A stretch of DNA of 64,000 nt from DATMGU01 sp035555315. Its GTDB lineage: Bacteria; Pseudomonadota; Alphaproteobacteria; ATCC43930; CGMCC-115725. Positions 16,494 to 26,408 of the stretch are shown piece after piece. Location: contig DATMGU010000044.1 of the NCBI GenBank assembly GCA_035555315.1, positions 62,001 to 126,000 of the forward strand. The letters are read 5' to 3'. The notes under the pieces were generated by a model. That model saw only the letters and a list, made by a program, of their open reading frames with translations, was not told the origin of the DNA and made no database searches. The translations under genes and the position numbers were made by a program. Each line of letters opens with the position of its first letter. Position 1 is the stretch's first letter.

Positions 16494-17051
16494 ATGGGGG
16501 TTATCTTGACGAATCGTCGCAGTCGGTTGGGCTGGTTGTTGAGCGCGCAGGCGCTGGCCGTGGTGGTGACGGTAGCGGTGCCGCTGGCCTCCGCGTCGGC
16601 GCAGACCTATGGCACCGATAATCGCGAATGCGACCGGACCTCGCTGTCCAACGTGTTCAGCACATCGACCAACAATATCGTCGGCTCGGCGGTGGGGGGT
16701 GCCGCCGGCGGGTTGCTCGGCAGCCAGTTCGGCAAGGGGTCCGGCAATACCGTGATGACCATCGCGGGCGTCCTGGGCGGCGCGCTTGCCGGCGGCACGG
16801 TCGGTCGCTCGATGGAGCCGGTCGATCACGGCTGCATCAATCAGGCGCTGGAGCACACGCCGAGCGGACAATCCGTCGCCTGGCAGAACCCGGACAACCA
16901 CGCCTCATACTGGGTGACGCCGACCAAAACCTATCAGCAAGCCGGCAAGCCCTGCCGGCATTATACCACCACCGCCCTGATCGATGGCCGCAGCCAACGG
17001 CTCCACGGCACCGCCTGCCGTCAGGAGGACGGTGCCTGGCGCCAGCAATAG
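16494..17051 (+). CDS. Glycine-zipper envelope protein (17-kDa surface antigen-like)
   Basis: The product is 185 residues with a signal peptide (hydrophobic to about residue 35, ending ASAQ). A glycine-zipper 2TM segment runs from about residue 62 to 105 (GSAVGGAAGGLLGSQFG and ALAGGTVG). The C-terminal half is soluble with a few Cys residues. Related proteins sit in the outer membrane or periplasm. A TTG immediately before the ATG could also serve as start. Its function is unknown. Confidence 0.82.
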   Translation: MGVILTNRRSRLGWLLSAQALAVVVTVAVPLASASAQTYGTDNRECDRTSLSNVFSTSTNNIVGSAVGGAAGGLLGSQFGKGSGNTVMTIAGVLGGALAGGTVGRSMEPVDHGCINQALEHTPSGQSVAWQNPDNHASYWVTPTKTYQQAGKPCRHYTTTALIDGRSQRLHGTACRQEDGAWRQQ

Positions 17052-17253
17052 GGGCGGATAAGGGTGGTCGGTCATATCCGCCGACCACCCGTTCGCCCGC
17101 AAGTCTGTAAATATGCCGTTGCAACTCGGGAGTTGATTTTTCCCGCCGCGCGGCTTGGCGCTCGCTTGAGTGGGCTGAGCTTCTGCGATATGGTCGTCGC
17201 GCACGTTATATTTGCGTGCGCGAATATTGCCTTGCGGCGGGGCGGAAGTCAGC

Positions 17254-18834
17254 ATGTTTTCAAGTAGTGCTTATCCGTATACTACAGTCGTAAGACTTGC
17301 TGCGATATACCCGTCACTGAATGAAATCGATTATTTCTCCGGAGTGCTCGTCGCCCCGAACGAGGTCTTGACGGCCGCGCACGGGGTTTGGCAGCAAGGT
17401 ACGGGGGCCGCGACCACCGTCTATGCGTCGGTGGATGAAAACGGGTCCAGTTTTCCTTACAGCACCATCACTGCGAGCAATTTCCATTACATCGCCGTCA
17501 ATGATGCGGGTGGCACTGAAACCGCCGCGACATCGCAGAACGACTATGCCCTTATCCATCTCAGCCAGAGTGTCACGGGCGCCGGAACGATGCAGATCGG
17601 CCAGAATTACGCCGGCGGCACGATCAGCATCGATGGCTATCCGGGTGCTGGAAACCAGCTCATGTCCGATGGCTCGGGCACGATAACGGCCAATTCGATC
17701 TACACCGTTTATACCGGCTTCGTCGGGCTGGGTGCCGGCAGCAGCGGCGGTCCGCTTTGGACTTATGTGAACGGACAGGCGACCGTGGTCGGCCTGGTAT
17801 CGACCACCGGCTACGCGAATATGATCACGACGGCCGAATACAGTCAGATCCAGGCCTGGATCGCGGCCGATAACCCGACCTCCTCGACCGTGTCGCCGGT
17901 CCCGGCGGCGACGATCCTGAGCAGCCAACCGGCCATCGCATCGCTGGATGCGTCCGGGTCTTCCAATATCATCTGGGAGAACACCTCCGGGCAGGTGGTG
18001 TATTGGACAGCGAACGGGACGACGTCGCCGACCGTCAGTGTGCTCGGGCCGGCAGTGTCGAGCGATTACACCATTCAAGGCGTTGGCGATCTCAACGGAT
18101 CGGGCCGGTCGGATATCGTCTGGCGCAGCAGCAGTAGCGGGCAGGTGGTCTATTGGCAGACCAACGGCACCGCCAATCCGACGGTAGGGGTACTCGGCGC
18201 GGTGGTGCCCTCGACCTATCGGATCGTGGGGGTTGGCGATCTCAACAATACGGGTCACGCCGATATCATCTGGCAGAACACCTCCGGCCAAGTGGTGTAT
18301 TGGGCGACCAACGGGACGAGTTCGCCGACGGTCTCGGTGCTGGGGCCGGCGGTTTCCTCCGACTGGACGATCCAGGCGGTCGGCGACCTCAATGGCTCGG
18401 GCCGTGCGGATATTCTGTGGCGCAACACCAACGGTCAGTTGCTGTACTGGGAAAGCAACGGTTCCAGCACGCCCGCCGTCGCGGTGTTGGGGCCGGTGGT
18501 TCCAACGGATTGGAAGGTCAAGGGTCTCGGCGATCTGAACGGCACCGGCCATGAGGATATCGTCTGGGAGAGCAGCGGCGGCCAGGTCGTGTATTGGCAG
18601 ACCAATGGCACGAGTTCGCCGACGGTATCGGTCCTTGGCCCGGCGGTTTCCTCCGACTGGTCGATCCAGGCGATCGAGGATCTGAATGGAACCGGCAAGG
18701 CGGATATCGTCTGGCGGAATACCAACGGGCAGGTGCTGTATTGGCAGTCCAACGGGACCAGCTCGCCCACGGTCACCCTGTTGGGCTCCGCCGTACCCAA
18801 CAACTGGAGCATACAGGGGCATCTGGCAAGTTGA
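17254..18834 (+). CDS. V8/trypsin-like serine protease with FG-GAP/VCBS-type repeats
   Basis: The product is 526 residues from the ATG at 17254, preceded by GGAAG. The N-terminal protease domain (about residues 10-205) has His in LTAAHGVW, Asp in QNDYALIHL and Ser in GAGSSGGPLW. The C-terminal part (about 235-525) holds six repeats of roughly 48 residues with the core DLNGSGRSDIVWR and a conserved QVVYW, as in FG-GAP/VCBS beta-propeller repeats. Such repeats usually mediate adhesion or binding outside the cell. No N-terminal signal peptide is seen, so export by another route is implied if the protein is secreted. The repeats are very alike, which suggests recent expansion or homogenisation. 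Confidence 0.85.
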   Translation: MFSSSAYPYTTVVRLAAIYPSLNEIDYFSGVLVAPNEVLTAAHGVWQQGTGAATTVYASVDENGSSFPYSTITASNFHYIAVNDAGGTETAATSQNDYALIHLSQSVTGAGTMQIGQNYAGGTISIDGYPGAGNQLMSDGSGTITANSIYTVYTGFVGLGAGSSGGPLWTYVNGQATVVGLVSTTGYANMITTAEYSQIQAWIAADNPTSSTVSPVPAATILSSQPAIASLDASGSSNIIWENTSGQVVYWTANGTTSPTVSVLGPAVSSDYTIQGVGDLNGSGRSDIVWRSSSSGQVVYWQTNGTANPTVGVLGAVVPSTYRIVGVGDLNNTGHADIIWQNTSGQVVYWATNGTSSPTVSVLGPAVSSDWTIQAVGDLNGSGRADILWRNTNGQLLYWESNGSSTPAVAVLGPVVPTDWKVKGLGDLNGTGHEDIVWESSGGQVVYWQTNGTSSPTVSVLGPAVSSDWSIQAIEDLNGTGKADIVWRNTNGQVLYWQSNGTSSPTVTLLGSAVPNNWSIQGHLAS

Positions 18835-18863
18835 AGCCGGGGCGAGGTGAGGCCGATGGCGTC

Positions 18864-20069
18864 ATGAAGGGGAAGATCGGCGACATCCAGATCCTCCGCG
18901 CGGTGGCGATCATGCTGGTGTTGCTGCAGCACCTGACGATCACCGAAGCCGTCTTCCATGCCTGGAAGATACCGCTCGACATGTCGTTCTACCTGGGCGT
19001 CGATCTGCTTTTCGTGGTGAGCGGGTACATCGTTACGACCTCGATGTATCGCGACGGTTTCAACGTTCGGTCGTTTTTCGTGAAGCGGGTCTTCCGGCTG
19101 TATCCCGCTCTCCTGGCGTTCCTCGCCCTCAGTTTCGCAGTTTATTTCCTGTTCCGCCATGCGCCGATCTCGTCGACATCGGTGACGATCTTTCAAATGA
19201 GCAAGCCGGTTTTCTGGCAGGCCGTGCTGGCGGTGCTCACCGGCACCTATACGCTGGAGCAACCCCCCGGATATTCATTCCAGGCGATCTGGAGCCTCTC
19301 CGTCGAGTTCCAGTTCTATGGTGCGATGGCCGTGCTCTGCGGCCTTCTGGGGCTTTTCCCACGGCTCGACAGGCGATCCGTCTTTTCGGCGGTCGCGGCG
19401 CTGTGCGGGCTGATCTGGCTGGTCATCTCGCTGAATCGATTCTACCTCCTGTCGAGCGGCGGCTTTTTGAATTTCGGCGATACCATCGCGTATCTGACGA
19501 ACTGGAAATTCGATTTCCTGATGGTCGGCGTGCTGGTCGCCTACCTCAAAACCAAGATAGCTCTTCCCGAGGCATCGATACGCTGGGTGCGGGCGGCGTT
19601 GCCGCTGGTCTGTCTCATCGCGCCGCTGATCCTGGTCGGTCGCTCCGGCTCGCCCTTCGCGCCCATCGCGGAAGCCCGTCTGTTGAACGGTCCGGCGCTT
19701 TTCGTCACAGGCCTGGCTTTCGCTCTGCTCGTCTGGCTGGCCTCCGACAACCGCGCGTTCCAGATCCAAACCGGCGTCATCCATCGCTCGCTCATGGCGA
19801 TCGGGGAGCGGAGCTATACCCTCTATCTGGTCCATTTCCCGGTCTTGGCCCTCGCCTGGGCGATCATCCAGACATATGCTCCGTGGACGTTCAGCTACAG
19901 CGCCCTGTCCTACGGCATCGCGCAGGTGGCGGTCGGCGCCTGCCTCATCGTTCCGATCACCGAGGGTATCCTGCGGTTGCTGGAGCGTCCCGGCATCCAA
20001 ATCGGCCATAGCCTCGTGAAGCCGCCCGAACCGAGGCTTGCGACCGCGGTTGTCGGCAATCGTTCATAA
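18864..20069 (+). CDS. Acyltransferase 3 family membrane protein (OafA/YrhL-like)
   Basis: The product is 401 residues with about ten membrane segments. It has the family N-terminus IQILRAVAIMLVLLQH (catalytic His), YLGVDLLFVVSGYI and RVFRLYP. Members O-acetylate or succinylate extracellular sugars and lipids at the inner membrane. The ATG at 18864 lies 30 nt after the protease gene, so the two may share a transcript. Its substrate is unknown; the downstream FkbM methyltransferase is compatible with surface polysaccharide decoration. Confidence 0.9.
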   Translation: MKGKIGDIQILRAVAIMLVLLQHLTITEAVFHAWKIPLDMSFYLGVDLLFVVSGYIVTTSMYRDGFNVRSFFVKRVFRLYPALLAFLALSFAVYFLFRHAPISSTSVTIFQMSKPVFWQAVLAVLTGTYTLEQPPGYSFQAIWSLSVEFQFYGAMAVLCGLLGLFPRLDRRSVFSAVAALCGLIWLVISLNRFYLLSSGGFLNFGDTIAYLTNWKFDFLMVGVLVAYLKTKIALPEASIRWVRAALPLVCLIAPLILVGRSGSPFAPIAEARLLNGPALFVTGLAFALLVWLASDNRAFQIQTGVIHRSLMAIGERSYTLYLVHFPVLALAWAIIQTYAPWTFSYSALSYGIAQVAVGACLIVPITEGILRLLERPGIQIGHSLVKPPEPRLATAVVGNRS

Positions 20070-20129
20070 GGCACGCTGTTCCGGCCATCGATCTCCTCAA
20101 GTTCATCATCGCCGGTTACAAGGTACTTC

Positions 20130-21074
20130 ATGCGTCGACTTAAGAGACTGATCCGCGCCGCCCTCTGGCGACGGATAAAGCGCCGTTTCGCGGGGGAGAT
20201 CGGGCAGCTTGTCGACGCCGCGACCGTCGCCGCCCGCACGACCGATCAAGAATTCTCGGCGCTGCGCCAGGCCACCGCGAAAAACATCATCCTGAAATCA
20301 TCCGGCGATATCTGGTTCGAGGCGCGGTTCAACGACGTCGACGTGGTTCTGCCCGGCGACACCATCCGAACGATGATCCATTGCATCTATTCGACGGAAG
20401 AGTGTCCGATCCTGATCGCGGTCGAAGACAATCATTTGCACTGGATGATCTCGAAGCTCCAGCCAGGCAGCGTGTTCCTCGATGTCGGCGCCGCGACCGG
20501 GGCCATGTCGGTGCCGATCGCCAAGCGCTTCGGCGAGAGCGTGGCACTCTATGCCTTCGAGCCGGCGCGCAAGGCGCGGGCGCTGCTGATCGCGACGCTG
20601 GACCGCAACGCGCTCACCGCCGTCACGGTCATTCCGGAGGCCGTCGCGGATACAATCGGTGCCGTGACTTTCGCGGAATTCGTCTACGACGAGGCGTCCG
20701 ACCGGCCCTATCTGCCCGAGACCTCGACAATTCATACGCCGATGATCGAGGGCACCGACATGCTCCGATACGACGTGCCGGTCACGACCCTCGATGCGTT
20801 CGCGGCCGAACACGGGTTGCTGGGACGACCGGCGGTCGTCAAGGTCGATGTGGAAGGCTTCGAGGTTCAGGTGCTGCGGGGGGCCGCGGCGTATCTCGCC
20901 GCCGCGCGCCCCTGGCTGGCCATCGACATCCATCGCGACCCCTTCGGCGAAGACACCACCGAGGCAAAGGTCGTCGGTATTCTCGAACCGCTCGGCTATA
21001 GCATCGAACGGATGGGACATGTCGTGCTGGCCTCGCCAACCGTGAGCAGCCCCGAGACCCCGCCAAACGCTTGA
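20130..21074 (+). CDS. FkbM-family methyltransferase
   Basis: The product is 314 residues. The SAM-binding motif FLDVGAATGAMSVPIAK is near residue 115, YAFEPA follows, and the FkbM-specific VKVDVEGFEVQVLRGA is near 240. These enzymes O-methylate sugars or small molecules. It lies 60 nt after the acyltransferase gene on the same strand, consistent with modification of an envelope glycan. Confidence 0.9.
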   Translation: MRRLKRLIRAALWRRIKRRFAGEIGQLVDAATVAARTTDQEFSALRQATAKNIILKSSGDIWFEARFNDVDVVLPGDTIRTMIHCIYSTEECPILIAVEDNHLHWMISKLQPGSVFLDVGAATGAMSVPIAKRFGESVALYAFEPARKARALLIATLDRNALTAVTVIPEAVADTIGAVTFAEFVYDEASDRPYLPETSTIHTPMIEGTDMLRYDVPVTTLDAFAAEHGLLGRPAVVKVDVEGFEVQVLRGAAAYLAAARPWLAIDIHRDPFGEDTTEAKVVGILEPLGYSIERMGHVVLASPTVSSPETPPNA

Positions 21075-21128
21075 CCGGTTTCGCAGCGACTCCGGACGGA
21101 GGCCCACGACCTCCGTCCCGGCGTCCCG

Positions 21129-21545
21129 TCAGCGGCGATGGATCAGGAAGGACAGCCCATAGCCGATCGCGCCGGCGATCAGCAGCGCCGCCAGCGGTTG
21201 CTCTTCGACGGTTCGGCTCAGGGCCTCGGTGCGCCGGGCCCCCGTGGCATAGATCTGGTCGCCGATTTCGGTGGCTTTGTGGGTAGCCTGCCGGGCGGCG
21301 TCGCGGACGACGGTCGAGGCCTGATCCGTCACTTCCTTGGCGGCCTGGCCGACCAGCGTCGCACTGGCCCGCGCCGCTTCCGTCAGCCGGTCCTTGGCCT
21401 CGTCATAGCTCGCCTGCAGCCTGCCGAGGCTCTGATCGACCTTGCCCTCGACCTGGGTGCGCACATCGCCGGTCAGCGTTCCGACACCTTGTTCCACATT
21501 GCCCTTAACCTCTTGGACGAAACCCGTTACGCGTTTTTCATTCAT
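21129..21545 (-). CDS. CsbD-like / DUF883-like stress protein with C-terminal membrane helix
   Basis: The product is 138 residues. Residues 1-60 (RVTGFVQEVKGNVEQGVGTLTGD) match the CsbD-like pattern. The middle is a long amphipathic helix rich in Ala, Glu and Lys. The C-terminus (PLAALLIAGAIGYGLSFLIHRR) is a membrane anchor like that of ElaB/YqjD proteins, which attach ribosomes or stress factors to the inner membrane. It stands alone, convergent with the FkbM gene. Confidence 0.8.
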   Translation of the reverse strand: MNEKRVTGFVQEVKGNVEQGVGTLTGDVRTQVEGKVDQSLGRLQASYDEAKDRLTEAARASATLVGQAAKEVTDQASTVVRDAARQATHKATEIGDQIYATGARRTEALSRTVEEQPLAALLIAGAIGYGLSFLIHRR

Positions 21546-21695
21546 GGCTAACTCCTCTGTCAGAAATAGCGGCCGGCGTGGCGATTTTCCGCCCTGGCGT
21601 TACCGACCAACGCCCGTGCCTTATCATTTCGAACGGAAAGCGAAGAGTTTTGATCCATTTGCGGTCGACGATTGTCCGGCGACGCGGTTGCCGCG

Positions 21696-22679
21696 CTAGG
21701 GGATGAGGAGCGGGGAGCCGGTGGTGGTGCCGGCCTCCATTGCCCGGTGCGCCCGGGCGGCGTCGGCCAGCGGGAACGTCTCGCCGATCCTCACGCGCAG
21801 CCCCTCCGCCAGCTTCGCGAACAGCGCCTCGGCGGCGATCCGATAGGCCGTTCCGTCGCCGATATAGGCGATCACGCTGGGCCGGGTGAGGTCGACCGAT
21901 CGGCGGGCGGCGGCGGCGGCGAGATCCGGTTCCGCGACGGGGCCGCTGGCGCGGCCGATGGTGGCGACGGTACCGCCGGGGCGCACGCAGTCGAGGGTGC
22001 GCCCCAAAGTCGTGCCGCCGATGCCGTCGATGGCCATGTCCACGCCCCGGCCGCCGGTCAGGTCACGGACCGCCGCGACGAAATCCGCCTCGCGATAGAG
22101 GATGGCATGGTCGGTCCCATAGTCCCGCGCCAACGCCGCCTTGGCGGTCGTGCCGACGGTGCCGATCACGGTGGCACCGAGGGATTTCGCCCATTGCGCC
22201 AGGATCAGGCCGAGCCCGCCGGCGGCGGCATGGATCAGCACCGTATCGCCGGCGGCGATACCCCGGCCCTTGGTCATCAGCATCTCGGCGGTGAGCCCGC
22301 GCAGCATCACCGCGGCGGCGGTGGTCTCGGTAATCGTGTCGGGCAACCGGATCAGGCGATCCGCCGGGATCAGCCGGGCCGCCGCATAGCCGCCGACCGG
22401 CAACCCGGCATAGGCGACCCGGTCGCCGACCGCGACGGTGTCGACGCCGGGGCCGATCGCCTCGACCCCGCCGGCGCCCTCGACGCCAAGCGCCACGGGG
22501 AGGGCCGGCAGCGGATAGAGCCCGAGCCGATGATAGATATCGACGAAATTCACGCCGATCGCCGTTTGTCGGATCAGCACCTCGCCGGTGCCGGGCGAGG
22601 GCAGGTCGACGTCTTCGGCGACGAGCATTTCGGGGCCGCCGACGCTGTGTATGCGCGCCATCTGGGTCATGATGTCCAT
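21696..22679 (-). CDS. qor: NADPH:quinone oxidoreductase (zinc-independent MDR family)
   Basis: The product is 327 residues. It shows the quinone-oxidoreductase N-terminus (GVNFVDIYHRLGLYP) and the nucleotide-binding AAAGGLGLILAQWAK near residue 150. The zinc ligands of alcohol dehydrogenases are absent. It would reduce quinones with NADPH. It is divergent from a LysR-type gene with a gap of about 120 bp, a usual layout for a regulator and its target. Confidence 0.88.
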   Translation of the reverse strand: MDIMTQMARIHSVGGPEMLVAEDVDLPSPGTGEVLIRQTAIGVNFVDIYHRLGLYPLPALPVALGVEGAGGVEAIGPGVDTVAVGDRVAYAGLPVGGYAAARLIPADRLIRLPDTITETTAAAVMLRGLTAEMLMTKGRGIAAGDTVLIHAAAGGLGLILAQWAKSLGATVIGTVGTTAKAALARDYGTDHAILYREADFVAAVRDLTGGRGVDMAIDGIGGTTLGRTLDCVRPGGTVATIGRASGPVAEPDLAAAAARRSVDLTRPSVIAYIGDGTAYRIAAEALFAKLAEGLRVRIGETFPLADAARAHRAMEAGTTTGSPLLIP

Positions 22680-22796
22680 CCTGTCGATCTATCGTCGACA
22701 CGCAGGTTATGTCGTGTCTTCCCGCCCAGTAATTCCCAATTATAGTGAAATATCTGAGCTATTTTGCACAGATTGATGTTTCGGCGGGAGCTGGCG

Positions 22797-23666
22797 GTGA
22801 ACTGGGACGACCTCAAGATTTTTCTGGCGCTCGCTCGACTGGGCAGCCTATCGGCGGCGGCGCGGACATTGCGGGTTGAACATTCGACCGTCGCCCGCCG
22901 TGTCACGGCCCTGGAGCAGGCATTGGGCATCCGGCTGTTCGATCGTCTGGCGCGCGGCTATCTGCTGACGGCGGAGGGTGAACGGCTGATCGGCCCGGCC
23001 GAACGTGTGGAGACGGAAGCCTTCGCGGTCGAGCGCAGCGTCGGCGATGCCGCCGGTGGGTTGGCCGGCAGCGTCAGGATCACCGCCCCGCCCAACTTCG
23101 CCACCCATTTCCTGGCGCCGCGCCTGGCATCGATCCGCGAGCGCTATCCGGCGATCCAGATCGAGCTTGTCGGCGACAGCCGGGCGGTCAGCCTCACCCG
23201 CCGCGAGGCCGATCTCGCCATTCGTTTGTCGCGGCCCGAGGATGGCGGCCTGATCGTTCGCAAGCTGGGTGTCCTGGGCATGGGCGTCTTCGCCGCCCGA
23301 CGCTATCTGGACGGTCGCGCGCCCGCCGATTTCGATTACCTCGGCTATGACGAGAGCTTGGAGCATCTGCCGCAACAGCGGTGGATCCTGGGGCTCGCGG
23401 GGGATCGTCCGCTGGCAGTACGGGCGAACGACCTCACCACCATCATCCATGCCGCGAAGGCGGGGCTGGGGGCCGCGGCCCTGCCGATCTTCGTGGCTGA
23501 ACAAGAGCCATCCCTGGCGCGTCCGCCGCATGCGGCGGAGACGCTCGACCGCGAGATCTGGCTGCTGGTCCACCCCGACCTCAGCCGCTCGCCGCGCATC
23601 CGCGCGGTCATGGATCTGGTCATCGGCTGGGTCGAGGGCGCGAAACAGCTTTTGGCCGGTCGGTAA
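22797..23666 (+). CDS. LysR-family transcriptional regulator
   Basis: The product is 289 residues from the GTG at 22797 (NWDDLKIFLALARLGS), which has a GGGAG ribosome-binding site six nt upstream. An ATG at 22776 would add seven residues. The N-terminal winged helix contains SLSAAARTLRVEHSTVARRV and the substrate-binding domain follows. It is divergent from the quinone oxidoreductase and probably controls it. The effector is unknown. Confidence 0.9.
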   Translation: MNWDDLKIFLALARLGSLSAAARTLRVEHSTVARRVTALEQALGIRLFDRLARGYLLTAEGERLIGPAERVETEAFAVERSVGDAAGGLAGSVRITAPPNFATHFLAPRLASIRERYPAIQIELVGDSRAVSLTRREADLAIRLSRPEDGGLIVRKLGVLGMGVFAARRYLDGRAPADFDYLGYDESLEHLPQQRWILGLAGDRPLAVRANDLTTIIHAAKAGLGAAALPIFVAEQEPSLARPPHAAETLDREIWLLVHPDLSRSPRIRAVMDLVIGWVEGAKQLLAGR

Positions 23667-23678
23667 CGGGGCGCTGCG

Positions 23679-25304
23679 TCAGCGCGACGAGGCCTGGTTC
23701 GGCAGGCGCATGGTGACGGTCGTGCCGAGGTCCTTGCCGCTGGCCACATGCAGGCTGCCGCCATGGGCCTCGATCATCCGGCGGGCCAGCGGCAGGCCGA
23801 GCCCGGTGCCTTCGAACCGGCGGTTGAGGCCGCTCTCGACCTGGCCGAACGGTTCCAGCGCCACCTGCAATTCGGCCTCCGTCATGCCGATGCCGTGATC
23901 GGCGATGGAGATCTCGACCGCGCCGTCCGGCGCGCGGCCCGTGGCGAGCGTCACCACCTTGCCGATACCGGAGAACTTGATGGCGTTGGCCAGCAGGTTG
24001 ATGACGATCTGGCGCGTGCGGACCGGATCGACCGACAGCACGGGATCGTCCAAGCCATAGGCGCGGGCGATGGTGACGTCCCCGGTCTCGGCCGCCAGCT
24101 GGAGGTATTGCACGCAGCCGTCGAGCAACCGGTGCAGATCGATCTCTTCCCGGTGCAATTCCAGCTTGCCGGCTTCGACCTTGGAGAGGTCGAGGATGTC
24201 GTTGATGATCGCCAGCAGGTGCTTGCCGCCCTGGCGGATGAAATCGAGATATTCCCTTTGCGTGGGGGTCAGCGGACCGCCGATACCGGAGCTCATCAGG
24301 TCGGCGAAGCCGATGATGGCGTTGAGCGGCGTGCGCAGCTCGTGACTGGTATTGGCGAGGAACTCGCCCTTCGCTTTGCTGGCGGCCTGGGCGCTGGCGA
24401 GAGCCGCCGCCAATTCCTCCTCACGGGCGACGTCGGCGGAGACATCGCGGTAGAGGCCCAGCCAGGTGCCGTCCGGCGACGGCACGGTGCGCACCTCGAG
24501 CCATCGTCCGGTCAGGCTGCTGCGGCGGAACTGCCTTGCCTTCTGCTCTCGGGCGCTGCGTTCCCGGATGGCGACCAATTCGGCGGGATCGCCAGGCCCG
24601 TAATCGCCGCGCGTGGCCAAGGTCATGCGGAAGGTTCGCGCCACATTGTCGCTGGCCAGGATCCGCTGTTGCTGTGCCTCGTCCAGATCGTTTATCCGAA
24701 ACAGCAGATCGTTCCAGGCGACCATGTTGCCGGCCGCGTCGAAGAGGTGCGCCCCATCCGGCAGACCGTGCAGGATCGTCTTCAGCAAATTCGCTTGACG
24801 GGCCGCCACGGTCTCCGCGTCGCGGGCGCGGTCGAGCGCCGCCGCGAGGTCCGCCTCGCGCCGCTTCATCTCCGTGATGTCGGTGCGCAGACCGATGCTG
24901 CTGCCGTCCGCCATGCGGCGATGGTCGATGCGCACCCAACGCCCATCGGACAGGAGCTGCTCGCGCGATGCCTGCGGAGAGCGAAAGCCTCTGAGGCGTT
25001 TCTCGAACAGCTCCTCGGCCGTCGCATCGATACTCCGATAGATGCCGGCCTCGATCCCCTCGTGGAGAATCTCAGTGAAGAGCATGCCATCCCGGAAGAG
25101 ATGGGCCGCCTCCGGGTACATCCGGCGATAGATGGTGTTGCAGGCGATCAAGCGCTCGTCGGGTCCGAACATGATGAAGCCGCCGGGAAACGCCTCGATC
25201 GCGAGTTCGAAGCTCTCGCTGCCGGCGGATACGGGATCCAACCCGTCAAGGGTCTCGGCCAGCCCTGGCTCGTCGCGTCGCTCTGCAGCTTTATCTGCCG
25301 TCAT
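23679..25304 (-). CDS. Soluble PAS-domain sensor histidine kinase
   Basis: The product is 541 residues. Two PAS-like regions occupy about residues 30-150 and 175-295. The HisKA box NTSHELRTPLN (phosphorylated His) is near residue 321, and HATPase_c follows with LLANAIKFS near 441, ADHGIGM and GTGLGLPLARR. No membrane segment is seen, so it senses a cytoplasmic cue. No response regulator is adjacent. It is convergent with the LysR gene. Confidence 0.92.
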   Translation of the reverse strand: MTADKAAERRDEPGLAETLDGLDPVSAGSESFELAIEAFPGGFIMFGPDERLIACNTIYRRMYPEAAHLFRDGMLFTEILHEGIEAGIYRSIDATAEELFEKRLRGFRSPQASREQLLSDGRWVRIDHRRMADGSSIGLRTDITEMKRREADLAAALDRARDAETVAARQANLLKTILHGLPDGAHLFDAAGNMVAWNDLLFRINDLDEAQQQRILASDNVARTFRMTLATRGDYGPGDPAELVAIRERSAREQKARQFRRSSLTGRWLEVRTVPSPDGTWLGLYRDVSADVAREEELAAALASAQAASKAKGEFLANTSHELRTPLNAIIGFADLMSSGIGGPLTPTQREYLDFIRQGGKHLLAIINDILDLSKVEAGKLELHREEIDLHRLLDGCVQYLQLAAETGDVTIARAYGLDDPVLSVDPVRTRQIVINLLANAIKFSGIGKVVTLATGRAPDGAVEISIADHGIGMTEAELQVALEPFGQVESGLNRRFEGTGLGLPLARRMIEAHGGSLHVASGKDLGTTVTMRLPNQASSR

Positions 25305-25547
25305 GCCGTAGATGCTCGCGGAAGTGGTGCGGGGTGATCGTGGTGTGGTTCGCTTACGATCTGGTTAAGGGGATGGTTCCGTGCCGAAGGGTCCGATCTT
25401 CACTAGACGCGCGCCGCTCCCACAGCGTACACGCGATTGCCGGATACGGGATATTGATGGATCATCCCCGGGCCCGGATCAAAGCCGGGCCGATGCGCAG
25501 CTTCTCCGCCGACTCCTCGCCATGCGGAAGACCGAAGGAACCCCCGA

Positions 25548-26408
25548 TTGAGCAAATTTCGTCCCGTCCTGCCGCAGTTTCTTGTCGCAGCCTCCCTGGG
25601 CCTGGCCTTGACGATGTCCACGATGACGTCCGCCGCCGACGCCGCCGATCTGCCCGCGGCGATCAAGGCACGCGGCACCATCATCGCCGCGATCGTGCCG
25701 AATTATCCGCCGCTCGACGTGCGCGATCCCGCGACCAACCAGCTTACCGGCCTGGACGTCGATCTGGGCGATGCCATCGCCAAGCGTCTGGGCGTGACCA
25801 TGCAATGGCAGGAAACCAATTTCGAGCAGATGATGTCGGCGCTGGCCACGGGGCGCGTCGATATCATCATGTCGGGCATGTCCGATCTTGCCAGCCGGCA
25901 TGACGGGGCGAGCTTCGTCGATTATATGAGCACCGGCCCCGCCTTCCTCACCCGTGCCGACCGGATCGCGGATTTTCCCGATATGCTGGCGCTGTGCGGC
26001 AAGGCGGTCGGCGCCAGCCGGCGGACCAATTTCCCGAAGGATATCGCGGCCTGGAACGACGCGAATTGCGTGCCGGCCGGCAAGGAATCGATCCGCTACG
26101 TCGGCACCGAAGGCTCCGCCGATGCACGCACCCAGTTGAAGCAGGGCCGCATCGACGCCTCCGTGCAGGGCAACGAGACGATCCCCTACATCATGGCGCA
26201 GGAGCCGAATACCTTCGCGCCGATCGGCAAGCCGATCGCAACCCAGCTCACCGGCATCGGCTTCGCCAAGGCGGATAACGCCCTGCGCGACGCGGTGGCC
26301 GGCGCGCTGTCCCAGCTGATCGCCGATGGCACCTATAAGCAGCTGCTGACCAAATGGTCGCTGGCCGACAACGCCCTCGAAAAGGTGACGATCGATGCCG
26401 GAGAATGA
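25548..26408 (+). CDS. Periplasmic amino-acid-type ABC substrate-binding protein (family 3)
   Basis: The product is 286 residues from a TTG start preceded by AAGGAA. It has a signal peptide to about residue 33 (ADAADLP). The family 3 fold is shown by GLDVDLGDAIAKRLGV and later segments. It would bind an amino acid or similar polar compound. No permease or ATPase is near. It overlaps the deacetylase gene by 14 nt, so it belongs to a six-gene same-strand run that looks catabolic. Confidence 0.88.
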   Translation: MSKFRPVLPQFLVAASLGLALTMSTMTSAADAADLPAAIKARGTIIAAIVPNYPPLDVRDPATNQLTGLDVDLGDAIAKRLGVTMQWQETNFEQMMSALATGRVDIIMSGMSDLASRHDGASFVDYMSTGPAFLTRADRIADFPDMLALCGKAVGASRRTNFPKDIAAWNDANCVPAGKESIRYVGTEGSADARTQLKQGRIDASVQGNETIPYIMAQEPNTFAPIGKPIATQLTGIGFAKADNALRDAVAGALSQLIADGTYKQLLTKWSLADNALEKVTIDAGE

